Below are positions 1 through 6,805 of a DNA stretch of 22,306 nt, piece after piece. The notes under the pieces are model-generated. The model was not told where the DNA came from. It saw only the letters and a list, made by a program, of their open reading frames with translations, and made no database searches. The translations under genes and the position numbers were made by a program. Numbering within the stretch: the first letter of the stretch is position 1; each line of letters begins with the position of its first letter. Location of the stretch: positions 1-22,306 of the forward strand of contig CBDUZI010000041.1 of NCBI GenBank assembly GCA_965371665.1, read 5' to 3'. Origin of the DNA: JAUVAV01 sp965371665 (GTDB lineage: Bacteria; Oederibacteriota; JAAXVQ01; JAUVAV01).

Positions 1-282
1 ATTAAATTCGGCATGGGATTCCAGCGGTTCCTGTACCGGGGCAGAAAAAAAATCGGAAGTGAATGGAATGTGGTTTGTGCAGCATTCAACCTGAAGAAAA
101 TCGCGGCTTGGTTGATAATAAAGGGCACATCTCCAAAAGAAGATGGCTTTAACAAAGGCAAACCCAGCGCTTTTTATGACCATTTTAGCCAACTCCTTCG
201 TTTATTTGATATCCGCTTCAGTTTTTGCTACTTTAGCGGTTTGTTTTCATTGCAATGCTCGACTAATTGCTCAAACTCCTAG
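1..282. other. No recognisable gene
   Basis: I see no supportable gene here. Short open frames exist on the plus strand, for example from 13 and from 143, but none shows a recognisable domain, a convincing ribosome binding site or protein-like composition. The frame from 13 is in phase with the barrel remnant that follows but ends at a TAG at 280-282, and its residues do not look like beta-barrel sequence. This may be decayed or rearranged DNA next to the EPS locus. Confidence 0.5.
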
Positions 283-498
283 CGTATCGGGATGGAATAT
301 GCCTGGCAAAGCACCCTGTTTTTAAGGGCAGAATACAAACTGGGTTATGATCTTGACACTTTTACTGTTGGGGGAGGCGCGAATTATCGGGGTATCCAGT
401 TTGATTACGCCTTTTCCGGTTTCACGGCTGGCGGAAACGCCCATTACATTAGCCTGGGGTATTCGTTCGGGAGTAATTCTTCGGGTGCTACCGAGTAA
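283..498 (+). pseudogene. C-terminal remnant of a PorV/PorQ-like outer-membrane barrel
   Basis: Translation from about 283 gives the alternating polar/hydrophobic pattern of final outer-membrane strands. It begins RIGMEYAW, continues LRAEYKLGYD, then FTVGGGANYRGIQFDYAF, and ends with ISLGYSF close to the C-terminus. This is the usual ending of PorV/PorQ (UPF0164-type) barrels, several of which serve type IX secretion. Only about 70 residues remain of a family that is normally 300 or more. A TAG at 280-282 lies directly upstream in the same frame, and neither other plus frame supplies the missing barrel. I infer a truncated gene. The first ATG inside it is at 292 but has no clear ribosome binding site, so expression as a small protein is unlikely. 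Confidence 0.6.
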
Positions 499-525
499 TA
501 GACGACAACGGGTCAAGCTCTTAGA

Positions 526-554
526 TTGACGCTCTAAACTGGCTTTGTTATAAT
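526..554 (+). promoter_or_regulatory. Near-consensus sigma-70 promoter for the rightward EPS unit
   Basis: TTGACG at 526-531 and TATAAT at 549-554 are separated by exactly 17 bp. Transcription would start near 561. The site sits just after the barrel remnant and upstream of the glycosyltransferase at 676, leaving a leader of roughly 115 nt. Five of six -35 bases and all six -10 bases match the consensus. It is the best promoter match I found in the window. Confidence 0.7.
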
Positions 555-675
555 TTCGGGATGCCATACTTAATTTAAAAAGTATTTCTAATAATTAAAT
601 ATAATGTCCCCGGAATTGAAAAGCAGGACTGGAAAAAATGGCTCAAGGTTTTTTCCGGACTGGAAAAGATGTCGC

Positions 676-1842
676 ATGCAGCGCATTAAGGTTTTGCACA
701 TCCTGACCGCCGTGGATATCGGAGGCGTGGAAAAATATGTCCGGCTGCTGGCCCAACACCTGGACCCCGAACGTTTTGAGGTGGCGATTGCAGCTTCTCC
801 TCAGGGAAAGGATATCCGGCGCATGATGGAGACCGGCATCCCGTTTTATCCCATCTCGCATTTGCAAAAGCCCATCTGCCCCGGGAAGGATCTGCTGGCT
901 TTTTGGGAAATTTGGCGGTTGTTAAAAGCCCATCGTTTCGATATTGTGCACACCCACATGTTTAAAGCCGGCCTGCTGGGCCGGATCGCCGCCCGGATGC
1001 AGGGCGTGCCGGTGGTGCTTTTCACGGCCCATGGTTTTGACTTTAATGCTTTTTTCAACCCCTTCATGAAGCGCATCGCCTATACTGTTGAATACGGGCT
1101 GGCCTTTTTTTCCCACATGATCCTGGCGGTCTCGCAGGCCGACGCCGAAGCCGCGATCCACCATGGGATCGTTTCCCGCCATAAAATTCAATGCGTGTAT
1201 CCTGGAATTGAAACCAATCCCCGCGTCCTTCCCGGGAACCAGGTGCCGGTCCGGCGGGACAGCTTGGGAATCCCTCCCCGTGTCAAGATCGTGGGCATGG
1301 TGGGACGGCTGGCCTCTCCCAAATCCCCCTGGATACTCGTTCAGGCCGCCGGCCTATTACTCAGGCAGCGAAACGATTTCCGGATTTTATTTATCGGCGA
1401 CGGTCCCCAGCGTCCTTCGTTGGAAAAAGAAATCCAAGAGCAGGGAGTAGCGGATTACGTCAATATCCTGGGCTATCGGCAAGATGTTGAGGCTTTACTC
1501 GGCCTGTTGGATATTTTTGTGCTGTCCACTTTGTGCGAAGGGCAGCCCATCTCCATCATGGAGGCCATGCTCAACGGAGTCCCTGTAATCACTTCGCAGG
1601 TTACAGGTTTGGCTGAACTGGTGCGGCCCCAACGCACCGGCCTGCTGGTTCCACCCGCGGATCCGCCGGCCCTGGCCGACGCCCTGGCCCGGCTGATGGA
1701 AAATCCTTCTCTGGGGACACGCCTGGCTCAAGCCGCACGGGAACATCTCCGCCGGAAATATTCGGTGCAGGGCATGGTGGAGCGCATACAAGACATATAT
1801 ACGCGGCTGCTGCCAGCCGCGGGAGATGTGTCCGTTGCGTAG
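676..1842 (+). CDS. GT4-family glycosyltransferase
   Basis: This is a cytoplasmic, probably membrane-associated retaining glycosyltransferase expected to add a sugar from a nucleotide donor to the lipid-linked EPS repeat. The N-terminal Rossmann domain opens with IKVLHILTAVDIGGVEK (residues 4-20), the usual GT4 acceptor-side glycine motif. The C-terminal domain carries VGRLASPK (about 209-216), FIGDGPQ (239-245) and the E-x7-E signature in EGQPISIMEAM (E288 and E296). Length is 388 aa, normal for GT4. The frame stays open back to an ATG at 604, but that start lacks a ribosome binding site. The ATG at 676 is preceded by GGAAAAG at 662-668 and begins where the family does. It is the first gene after the promoter at 526-554 and overlaps the next gene by 17 bp. 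DNA is clearly more GC-rich than around 5000-6600. Donor sugar unknown. Confidence 0.88.
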   Translation: MQRIKVLHILTAVDIGGVEKYVRLLAQHLDPERFEVAIAASPQGKDIRRMMETGIPFYPISHLQKPICPGKDLLAFWEIWRLLKAHRFDIVHTHMFKAGLLGRIAARMQGVPVVLFTAHGFDFNAFFNPFMKRIAYTVEYGLAFFSHMILAVSQADAEAAIHHGIVSRHKIQCVYPGIETNPRVLPGNQVPVRRDSLGIPPRVKIVGMVGRLASPKSPWILVQAAGLLLRQRNDFRILFIGDGPQRPSLEKEIQEQGVADYVNILGYRQDVEALLGLLDIFVLSTLCEGQPISIMEAMLNGVPVITSQVTGLAELVRPQRTGLLVPPADPPALADALARLMENPSLGTRLAQAAREHLRRKYSVQGMVERIQDIYTRLLPAAGDVSVA

Positions 1843-2869
1843 AACCTTCTTGAAGAAAGCAGCGGCCCGGCTCATCGTGGATTCCGGATGGCTATGGGGA
1901 TCAGCCCGGGTCAAGCGGCTGTTGGGCCAAAGAGCGGTCACCATCCTCATGTACCACCGCGTTGCCGGATCCTCCTGCAATGATCCGGAAGCCCGGATCA
2001 GGGTGATTAATGCCCACTGTGAACAATTTAAGCAGCAGGCCGAATTTTTAGCCCGCACATGCACTGTGTTGAGTTTCGACGAGCTGCGGGAATATTGTCT
2101 TCATCCGGAAAAACTGCCGGAAAATCCGGTAATCCTGACGTTCGATGACGGATACCTGGACAACTACACAGTGGCTTTCCCCATCCTGAGACAATATGGC
2201 CTGAAAGCCACTATCGCCTTAACCACCGGCTTTATCGGTACCCGACAGGTTCCTTGGTGGGACCGCCTGGCTGAAGCCATCATACGGATCCCGGGCCCTG
2301 CCATCCGGATAAAGGGAGTGGGAATGCTTGATTTAACGGATAAATTCCGAGTGGTCCGCCGGGTTCAAGAACAGGTTAAGCTCATGGCGGAGAAAGAAAA
2401 AAACCGGGTTATTTCCGAGCTGGAGAGCCGGCTTCCGGAGCCGCCCCCTTCCAATACCTGCATGCTTTCCTGGGAACACGTGCGGGAAATGGGCCGCCAG
2501 GGGATCAGTTTCGCGGCCCATACGGTCACCCATCCCATCCTGACCCGGGTGGATCGGGAAACCGCCCGGGAAGAAATTCTCCGGTCCCGGCAAACGGTTG
2601 AGCAACAGACCGGAAAACCGGTTACCGTCTTTTCCTATCCCAACGGCAGTCCGGCGGATATGAACGCCGGGCTTGATGATTTCATCAAGCAGGCGGGTTT
2701 TCAGTTTTGCCTGACCACGCTCTATGGATCCAATCCGCCGGGACCGGATCTTTTCAAGCTCAAACGCGTGATTGTCGAGCCGGATGACGATCTGCGGCTG
2801 TTCCAGGTAAAAGTTGCGGGTTTCGGCTCACGCCTGGCGAAGCTTTACAAAAAATTGGGAAAGTTGTAA
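1826..2869 (+). CDS. NodB-type (CE4) polysaccharide deacetylase
   Basis: This looks like a metal-dependent carbohydrate esterase 4 family deacetylase that would remove N- or O-acetyl groups from a polysaccharide. Visible motifs are YHRV (43-46), the metal-binding motif 1 TFDDGYLDNY (105-114), motif 2 HTVTH (232-236), and the later FSYPNG (269-274). An insertion of about 100 residues lies between motifs 1 and 2. Length is 347 aa. I see no cleavable signal peptide; the basic N-terminus (about 1-35) is only weakly hydrophobic, so the compartment is uncertain. The ATG at 1826 overlaps the upstream gene by 17 bp. A TTG at 1835 sits 9 bp after GGGAG (1821-1825) and could be the true start. It differs from the second deacetylase at 9677-10519, which has the XrtA/DUF3473 signature. 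Confidence 0.85.
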   Translation: MCPLRRTFLKKAAARLIVDSGWLWGSARVKRLLGQRAVTILMYHRVAGSSCNDPEARIRVINAHCEQFKQQAEFLARTCTVLSFDELREYCLHPEKLPENPVILTFDDGYLDNYTVAFPILRQYGLKATIALTTGFIGTRQVPWWDRLAEAIIRIPGPAIRIKGVGMLDLTDKFRVVRRVQEQVKLMAEKEKNRVISELESRLPEPPPSNTCMLSWEHVREMGRQGISFAAHTVTHPILTRVDRETAREEILRSRQTVEQQTGKPVTVFSYPNGSPADMNAGLDDFIKQAGFQFCLTTLYGSNPPGPDLFKLKRVIVEPDDDLRLFQVKVAGFGSRLAKLYKKLGKL

Positions 2870-2917
2870 ACCGGCATGCTGAACACCCTGACCTTGTGCT
2901 TACGGCTCTGGACTTTT

Positions 2918-4513
2918 ATGCCCAGCAGATTCCCCCTGCTTGAAACCTTGCGGATATTCTCCTTTGCCATCATCGGGATGGCGTTGCTCTCCACACCGCC
3001 GGCTTATGGCTTCACGGTGTATGCCCACGATTATGGTTTTAATCCGGAAGACGCCACACTGGCTTTGCAAGCTGCGGTCAATTCCGGCGCAGACTGTGTG
3101 ATTGTAGAAAACCTGGGAACGGATTGGATTATTCAGCCAATCCATCTCACAAGCGATCAAGAATTAATTTTCCGGTCCGGGGTGGTTGTGACGGCAAAAC
3201 CAGGGGCATTTCACGGCAATAATGATTGTCTGTTCAAGGCTTATTACAAAAATAATATTCTCCTTACCGGTTATGGAGCCGTCTTACGTATGCAAAAAGA
3301 AGATTATATAAGTTTCGCCTACCAAGGGTCGCAATGGCGGCATGTGTTGAGTTTTTTAAGCTGCAACAATATCACAGTAAAAGGATTAACTTTAAATGAC
3401 AGTGGCGGCGATGGTATCTTTATTGGAGCCGGTGCCAATGAACCCCCTTGTCAAAACATCCATATCGCAGATGTAGTTTGTGACAACAACTATCGAGCGG
3501 GGATCGGTGTTAATTCGGTTTCTGAGCTTATTGTCGAAAATTCCGTTTTGATAAACACGAAAGGATATGTACCTCAAACTGGAATAGGTCTGGAAACTGA
3601 TTTTCGCAGTTCGCAACTGGTAAATTGTCTGATAATAAATTGCCATTTCCAAAACAACGCCCATTCATCCCTGATCGTGAATTTAAGATCCTCTTATTCC
3701 GGCTCCAAAGAAGTGTCGATTACATTTTCGGGCTGCACAATTACCAACCAGACAGGCTGGGGAATTCATCTCGCTACTTTTCCCGAAGATTCTGCCGGCG
3801 GATGGGTCAGATTTCAGGATTGCCTGGTTGATGGTGTACAGGGCATAGGCTTATATTGCCAAATCAAAGCAGCATATGGAATTGGCGTTATTTTTGAAAG
3901 CTGCACCTGGAAAAATGTTCAGGAAAATAATACGCTGGGAATCGGTAATTTTCCTTTGCTATTGACCGATGAAATCACTATGCTCGCCAATGAATACGGC
4001 GGGCTCCGGTTCATCGATTGCGTGGTCGAAGATCAGCAAGACCGCTATTTTCTCAAAACTACTGAGCCGCCGGAAAGTCTGGGATGTGCTAATCTCAAGG
4101 GAAATATCACAGTCATCAATCCGCATGGGGCGCGCATAGATTTGGGGCCTAAAGCTCATGATATTGACCTCTTGATTTCAGGCAAACGAATATTCCTGCC
4201 TGGAAAAATCAAAAGCACGCCTCTCGTCTACCCCAATCCAACCAACAACAATTCAGCCAACGACAATCCTCTCGTTTACCCCAATCCAGCCAAAAACCGG
4301 CTCTCTTTCAGATTTTCGGCCAGCGAATCAGAAACCGTTTCGATAAATCTCTTCAATATCTCCGGCAGAAGAGTGAGCCGGATTTCAGCCCGCATTGATG
4401 CTTACCATCCGGTAGTCACGTTTGATGTCAAAAACCTGATACCCGGAATTTATGTATATACAGTCAGCCGCCCCGGCCGAAAAGGCCAAGGCAAAATTTG
4501 CATCCAAAAATAA
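2918..4513 (+). CDS. Secreted right-handed beta-helix protein with T9SS sorting tail
   Basis: Starting at ATG 2918, the N-terminus has a hydrophobic signal segment ending in STPPAYG, then mature FTVYAHDYG. An in-frame ATG at 2876 would add 14 residues, but no ribosome binding site favours it. The body (roughly residues 30-440) has a pectate-lyase-3-like opening and repeated short beta rungs rich in Asn, Gly and Ile, as in right-handed parallel beta-helix polysaccharide lyases and epimerases. The last 80 or so residues start at LVYPNPAKNR, include LFNISGRRVSR and LIPGIYVYTV, and end GKICIQK. That is the T9SS type A (Por secretion) C-terminal domain, which directs export across the outer membrane and surface attachment. 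The proline-asparagine linker before it is duplicated. It is the last gene of the rightward unit. A role as EPS lyase, epimerase or binding protein is inference; substrate and catalytic residues are not identified. Confidence 0.8.
   Translation: MPSRFPLLETLRIFSFAIIGMALLSTPPAYGFTVYAHDYGFNPEDATLALQAAVNSGADCVIVENLGTDWIIQPIHLTSDQELIFRSGVVVTAKPGAFHGNNDCLFKAYYKNNILLTGYGAVLRMQKEDYISFAYQGSQWRHVLSFLSCNNITVKGLTLNDSGGDGIFIGAGANEPPCQNIHIADVVCDNNYRAGIGVNSVSELIVENSVLINTKGYVPQTGIGLETDFRSSQLVNCLIINCHFQNNAHSSLIVNLRSSYSGSKEVSITFSGCTITNQTGWGIHLATFPEDSAGGWVRFQDCLVDGVQGIGLYCQIKAAYGIGVIFESCTWKNVQENNTLGIGNFPLLLTDEITMLANEYGGLRFIDCVVEDQQDRYFLKTTEPPESLGCANLKGNITVINPHGARIDLGPKAHDIDLLISGKRIFLPGKIKSTPLVYPNPTNNNSANDNPLVYPNPAKNRLSFRFSASESETVSINLFNISGRRVSRISARIDAYHPVVTFDVKNLIPGIYVYTVSRPGRKGQGKICIQK
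4220..4288 (+). repeat. In-frame duplication of the sorting-domain linker
   Basis: Two 21-bp copies beginning CCTCTCGT lie at 4220-4240 and 4268-4288 and differ at one base. They are 48 bp apart, so the reading frame is kept. They encode PLVYPNPTNN and then PLVYPNPAKN, separated by an Asn-rich spacer. PNP is the typical first motif of a T9SS type A domain, so the start of the domain has been copied in tandem. Confidence 0.8.
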
Positions 4514-4544
4514 GTCCCTGAGCGCCCCAAACACCCGCTTAACT

Positions 4545-5591
4545 TCAGTCTGTAAATAAATTTTTTATGGCTGCCCATACAGTAAGCACACAGATTTTCA
4601 GATCCAGCCAAAGAGTGTAATTATGGATGTAATTTAAATCGAAGATCAATTTTTCTGCCGCTTTCGAAAAATAACTTCCATAAATCTGGGCTAATCCCGT
4701 AATACCTGGTTTAACGCTGAAGCGGTCACTATAGAAAGATATATGGCGATTAAATTTTTTTACAAAAAGGGACCTTTCCGGGCGCGGACCCACAAAACTC
4801 ATGGTTCCATTTAAAACATTAAAAAATTGCGGCAGCTCATCAATATGGGTTTTGCGTAATATCCTGCCGAGCGGCGTTACTCTCTCGTCATTGGATTCGC
4901 TTAAAACCGGTCCGCTGGCTTGCTCCGCGTCCACATACATAGTTCGGAATTTATAAAGATTGAAGCTCTTGCTATTTTTTCCCACCCGAATTTGTTTATA
5001 AATCACCGGCCCCGGCGAAATTAATTTAATTAAAACAGCGGTTATTACTATAATCGGCGAACAAAGGATTAAACCTATAGTGAGGGTTAAATAATCGAAA
5101 AGCGTTTTCAGGATTAACTTTAAAGGCTGTAAATTCGGGACGTTAATTTTAATCAGGGGATGCCCATAAAAATTACAAAATTTTAAATAACCATGAAACA
5201 CAGCCGCTAGCGCGGGAACCACAAATAATTCTATATTATACTGCCGGGCCAGCGATATGAGCCAAAGTATTTGATGGTGCCGTATCTCAGAATCTCCAAT
5301 AATAATGATATCCACTTTATTTTGGGGCAATTTCATAAAGAGTTCAATTTCAGAAAGCTCCCCTAAAACAGGCACCTCCAGAAAGTTAGATTTTAGATTT
5401 CTGCCGCTTAATAACAGGCGCCCAATCGCACAATAATTATTGGCAATTCTATTAATGTTGTTAGCCACGTAAATAGTTTCAGAGTCATTTCCAATTAATA
5501 ATATCTTTTTTCGCCGCTGCTGCTGCTTACCCAAATATATTTTTTGCGCTGTGGTTTTAATATTTTTGCTTTGTTCTTCAACCGTTATCAT
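4545..5591 (-). CDS. Polyprenyl-phosphate sugar-1-phosphate transferase (WcaJ/PglC-like)
   Basis: This enzyme should start EPS assembly by moving a sugar-1-phosphate from a UDP-sugar to undecaprenyl phosphate at the inner face of the cytoplasmic membrane. The C-terminal catalytic module (about 155-348) is intact: a membrane helix at 168-190, KFRTM (214-218), RVTPLGRILRKTHIDELPQF (237-256) and SFVGPRPE (265-272). Residues 28-140 form a Rossmann-like nucleotide-binding-type domain opening KKILLIGND. The four-helix N-terminal membrane bundle of full WcaJ/WbaP enzymes (about 460 aa) is absent, giving 348 aa. The frame continues upstream to a TTG at 5597, but ATG 5591 has AGAGG 6 bp upstream and is preferred. 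It is the last gene of the leftward set and ends 31 bp from the convergent beta-helix gene. Stop is TGA. Sugar specificity unknown. Confidence 0.88.
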   Translation of the reverse strand: MITVEEQSKNIKTTAQKIYLGKQQQRRKKILLIGNDSETIYVANNINRIANNYCAIGRLLLSGRNLKSNFLEVPVLGELSEIELFMKLPQNKVDIIIIGDSEIRHHQILWLISLARQYNIELFVVPALAAVFHGYLKFCNFYGHPLIKINVPNLQPLKLILKTLFDYLTLTIGLILCSPIIVITAVLIKLISPGPVIYKQIRVGKNSKSFNLYKFRTMYVDAEQASGPVLSESNDERVTPLGRILRKTHIDELPQFFNVLNGTMSFVGPRPERSLFVKKFNRHISFYSDRFSVKPGITGLAQIYGSYFSKAAEKLIFDLNYIHNYTLWLDLKICVLTVWAAIKNLFTD

Positions 5592-5684
5592 AACCAACCT
5601 CTTTATGTATACAAAAAATTTTAAGCATTAAAGTGGGCAGTGACAAATCAATAGCTGGGGTATGAATTGGGGATGTAAATATAA

Positions 5685-5713
5685 TATATATCATATCTTA
5701 TTGGTTTTTTCAA
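5685..5713 (-). promoter_or_regulatory. Possible promoter for the sugar-phosphate transferase gene
   Basis: Reading the minus strand, TTGAAA (5713-5708) and TATATA (5690-5685) are spaced by 17 bp in the 134-bp gap ahead of the gene starting at 5591. The gap is strongly AT-rich, so chance matches are easy. The relatively large gap in an otherwise tight gene set is a weak supporting argument. Confidence 0.3.
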
Positions 5714-5725
5714 CTTAAAACACTA

Positions 5726-6343
5726 CTATTTCTTTTCCGCCAGCAAATATGTGGTAGAGGCTAAAACATGGGATCTTTCCTGGGGATTGATTATTTTATC
5801 TACATACTTTAAAAAGAGCTGTCCCACAACAACATATAGATATGCAACCGATTTCAAAAAACATGGCAAAAACTCCTTCAAATATTGAAAATTCAGGCAC
5901 AGCAAAGCATAGGTAGGCCCCACGCAAGTTCCGGCTTCTTTAATATGGAAACCGTTCGATTCAAATAATTTTCTGTGGCCCGTTAGAGTATAATTTTGAT
6001 AATGATGCGGGTAGCCATGATATCCCTGCAGAAATGGAGTGCAGGAGTAAACCGCCCCCCCTTTTTTTAGCACTCTGAACATTTCTTTTACTGCTTTTGC
6101 CGGATCGTAAAGATGTTCAATCACCGCCTCGCAATAAATCGCATCAATACAGTTGTCGGCATATGGCAGGAAGTGGGCATCGGCTACTATATCAACATTT
6201 GGGAAATACCCGATATTAATATTCATTAATTTGGGATGGTGCCGTTGGGGGCCGCCTCCGATTGCCAGCGCGATGGCATCGTTTTCCAACTTATCGAATA
6301 TCTTCATGGCCGCCACAGCTTTGGGGTTCCGCAGATATCTCAT
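5726..6343 (-). CDS. Class I SAM-dependent methyltransferase (C-terminal part of a split gene)
   Basis: The protein has Methyltransf_11-type features: a glycine-rich SAM loop at LAIGGGPQ (26-33), the acidic strand VDIVADAHFLPYAD (50-63), AVIEHLYDP (73-81), and LKKGGAVYSCTPF (92-104). It would methylate a small molecule or a sugar, perhaps a nucleotide sugar or EPS unit; the substrate cannot be read. The ATG at 6343 has no ribosome binding site. In the same frame, only eight codons upstream, a TGA at 6370-6368 ends the Trm112-like gene, and the reading continues without shift through that stop. Proteins with a Trm112-like N-terminus fused to this kind of methyltransferase are common in EPS loci. 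I therefore think this is one gene interrupted by a nonsense codon. Whether this 205-aa part is made separately is uncertain. Confidence 0.75.
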   Translation of the reverse strand: MRYLRNPKAVAAMKIFDKLENDAIALAIGGGPQRHHPKLMNINIGYFPNVDIVADAHFLPYADNCIDAIYCEAVIEHLYDPAKAVKEMFRVLKKGGAVYSCTPFLQGYHGYPHHYQNYTLTGHRKLFESNGFHIKEAGTCVGPTYALLCLNFQYLKEFLPCFLKSVAYLYVVVGQLFLKYVDKIINPQERSHVLASTTYLLAEKK

Positions 6344-6367
6344 TAAAAACTGTTTTAATTTATTTTT

Positions 6368-6616
6368 TCACAAATCCAGGACCGCCTCTTTTTTATCTTC
6401 CTTGGCATATTTCTTATGCATTTCGGATGATTTATATTGTTCAATATTCTCCTCGTCCCCGATTAAAAATACGGGTATTTTTCCCTCCAGCAACTGATAA
6501 ACATTTTTCCCATCTTCCGTCACCAGCGAAGTTTGGTTTTCATGCCATTGGAATCTTTGCCTCGTTTTAGGACAAATCAAATAACCTTTTCTAATTTGCT
6601 CATAAAGTCCCAGCAT
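6368..6616 (-). CDS. Trm112-like small protein (N-terminal part of a split methyltransferase)
   Basis: This 82-aa protein resembles the Trm112/YcaR fold: LICPKTRQRF near residues 13-22 and the closing LLEGKIPVFL (about 43-52), equivalent to the family's YPIxDGIPVLL. Only one cysteine remains, so the zinc site seen in Trm112 is lost. The start has a good ribosome binding site (GGAGG, 6 bp before ATG 6616). After the conserved part comes a charged helix ending KKEAVLDL, followed by TGA at 6370-6368. The codons after that stop continue in the same frame directly into the methyltransferase. This arrangement suggests a former fusion in which the small domain supports the methyltransferase. Confidence 0.65.
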   Translation of the reverse strand: MLGLYEQIRKGYLICPKTRQRFQWHENQTSLVTEDGKNVYQLLEGKIPVFLIGDEENIEQYKSSEMHKKYAKEDKKEAVLDL

Positions 6617-6645
6617 TTATAGCCTCCGGATATTGAATATTTTAG

Positions 6646-6803
6646 TAATATATGATTCTGCTGCAAAACCCTTTTCACTGTCTTTGCGAGGAGCGTTAGC
6701 GACGAAGCAATCTCGATTTTATAAGGATAAAATCAGATTGCCGCGCTCCCTACGGTCACTCGCAATGACATTTTAGGGGGTTTTGCAGCAGAATCATATA
6801 TTA
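6646..6803. mobile_element. 158-bp MITE-like hairpin element with 26-bp perfect inverted ends
   Basis: The ends 6646-6671 and 6778-6803 are perfect 26-bp inverted repeats reading inward TAATATATGATTCTGCTGCA then AAACCC. The interior is also an imperfect palindrome: TGTCTTTGCGAG at 6679-6690 faces its complement ending in CGCAATGACA at 6761-6770. The arms close on GATTTTAT/ATAAAATC with the loop AAGG at 6723-6726. The whole element folds into one long hairpin and contains no reading frame. Each end begins with TA, which fits TA target duplication as in IS630/Tc1-type elements, but this is inference. The interior resembles the TGTCATTGCGAG...GCAATCT intergenic repeat that I recall from many bacterial genomes. 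It lies between two leftward genes, 2 bp beyond a stop codon, and may act as a transcription terminator. Confidence 0.75.
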
Positions 6804-6805
6804 GC

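Noticed and set aside
143..325. 60-codon plus frame with a hydrophobic stretch that could be a signal peptide for the barrel
   Set aside because: It is out of frame with the barrel sequence, and its residues near the junction do not continue into a barrel by any simple single-base shift that I could confirm.
322..567. 81-codon minus-strand open frame opposite the barrel remnant
   Set aside because: It is antisense to a recognisable barrel sequence, has arbitrary composition and no ribosome binding site. It also covers the plus-strand promoter.
604..675. Longer start for the first glycosyltransferase
   Set aside because: The extra 24 residues have no family counterpart and the ATG at 604 lacks a ribosome binding site; ATG 676 begins at the conserved IKVLHI strand.
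4545..6616. Alternative genetic code with UGA read as an amino acid
   Set aside because: UGA ends several genes at family-typical lengths here, including the XrtA deacetylase and Wzz genes, so the TGA in the methyltransferase frame is better explained as a single nonsense change or error.
6646..6803. CRISPR repeat or tRNA-like structure for the palindromic sequence
   Set aside because: There is a single inverted-repeat unit with no spaced direct repeats, and it does not fold as a tRNA cloverleaf.
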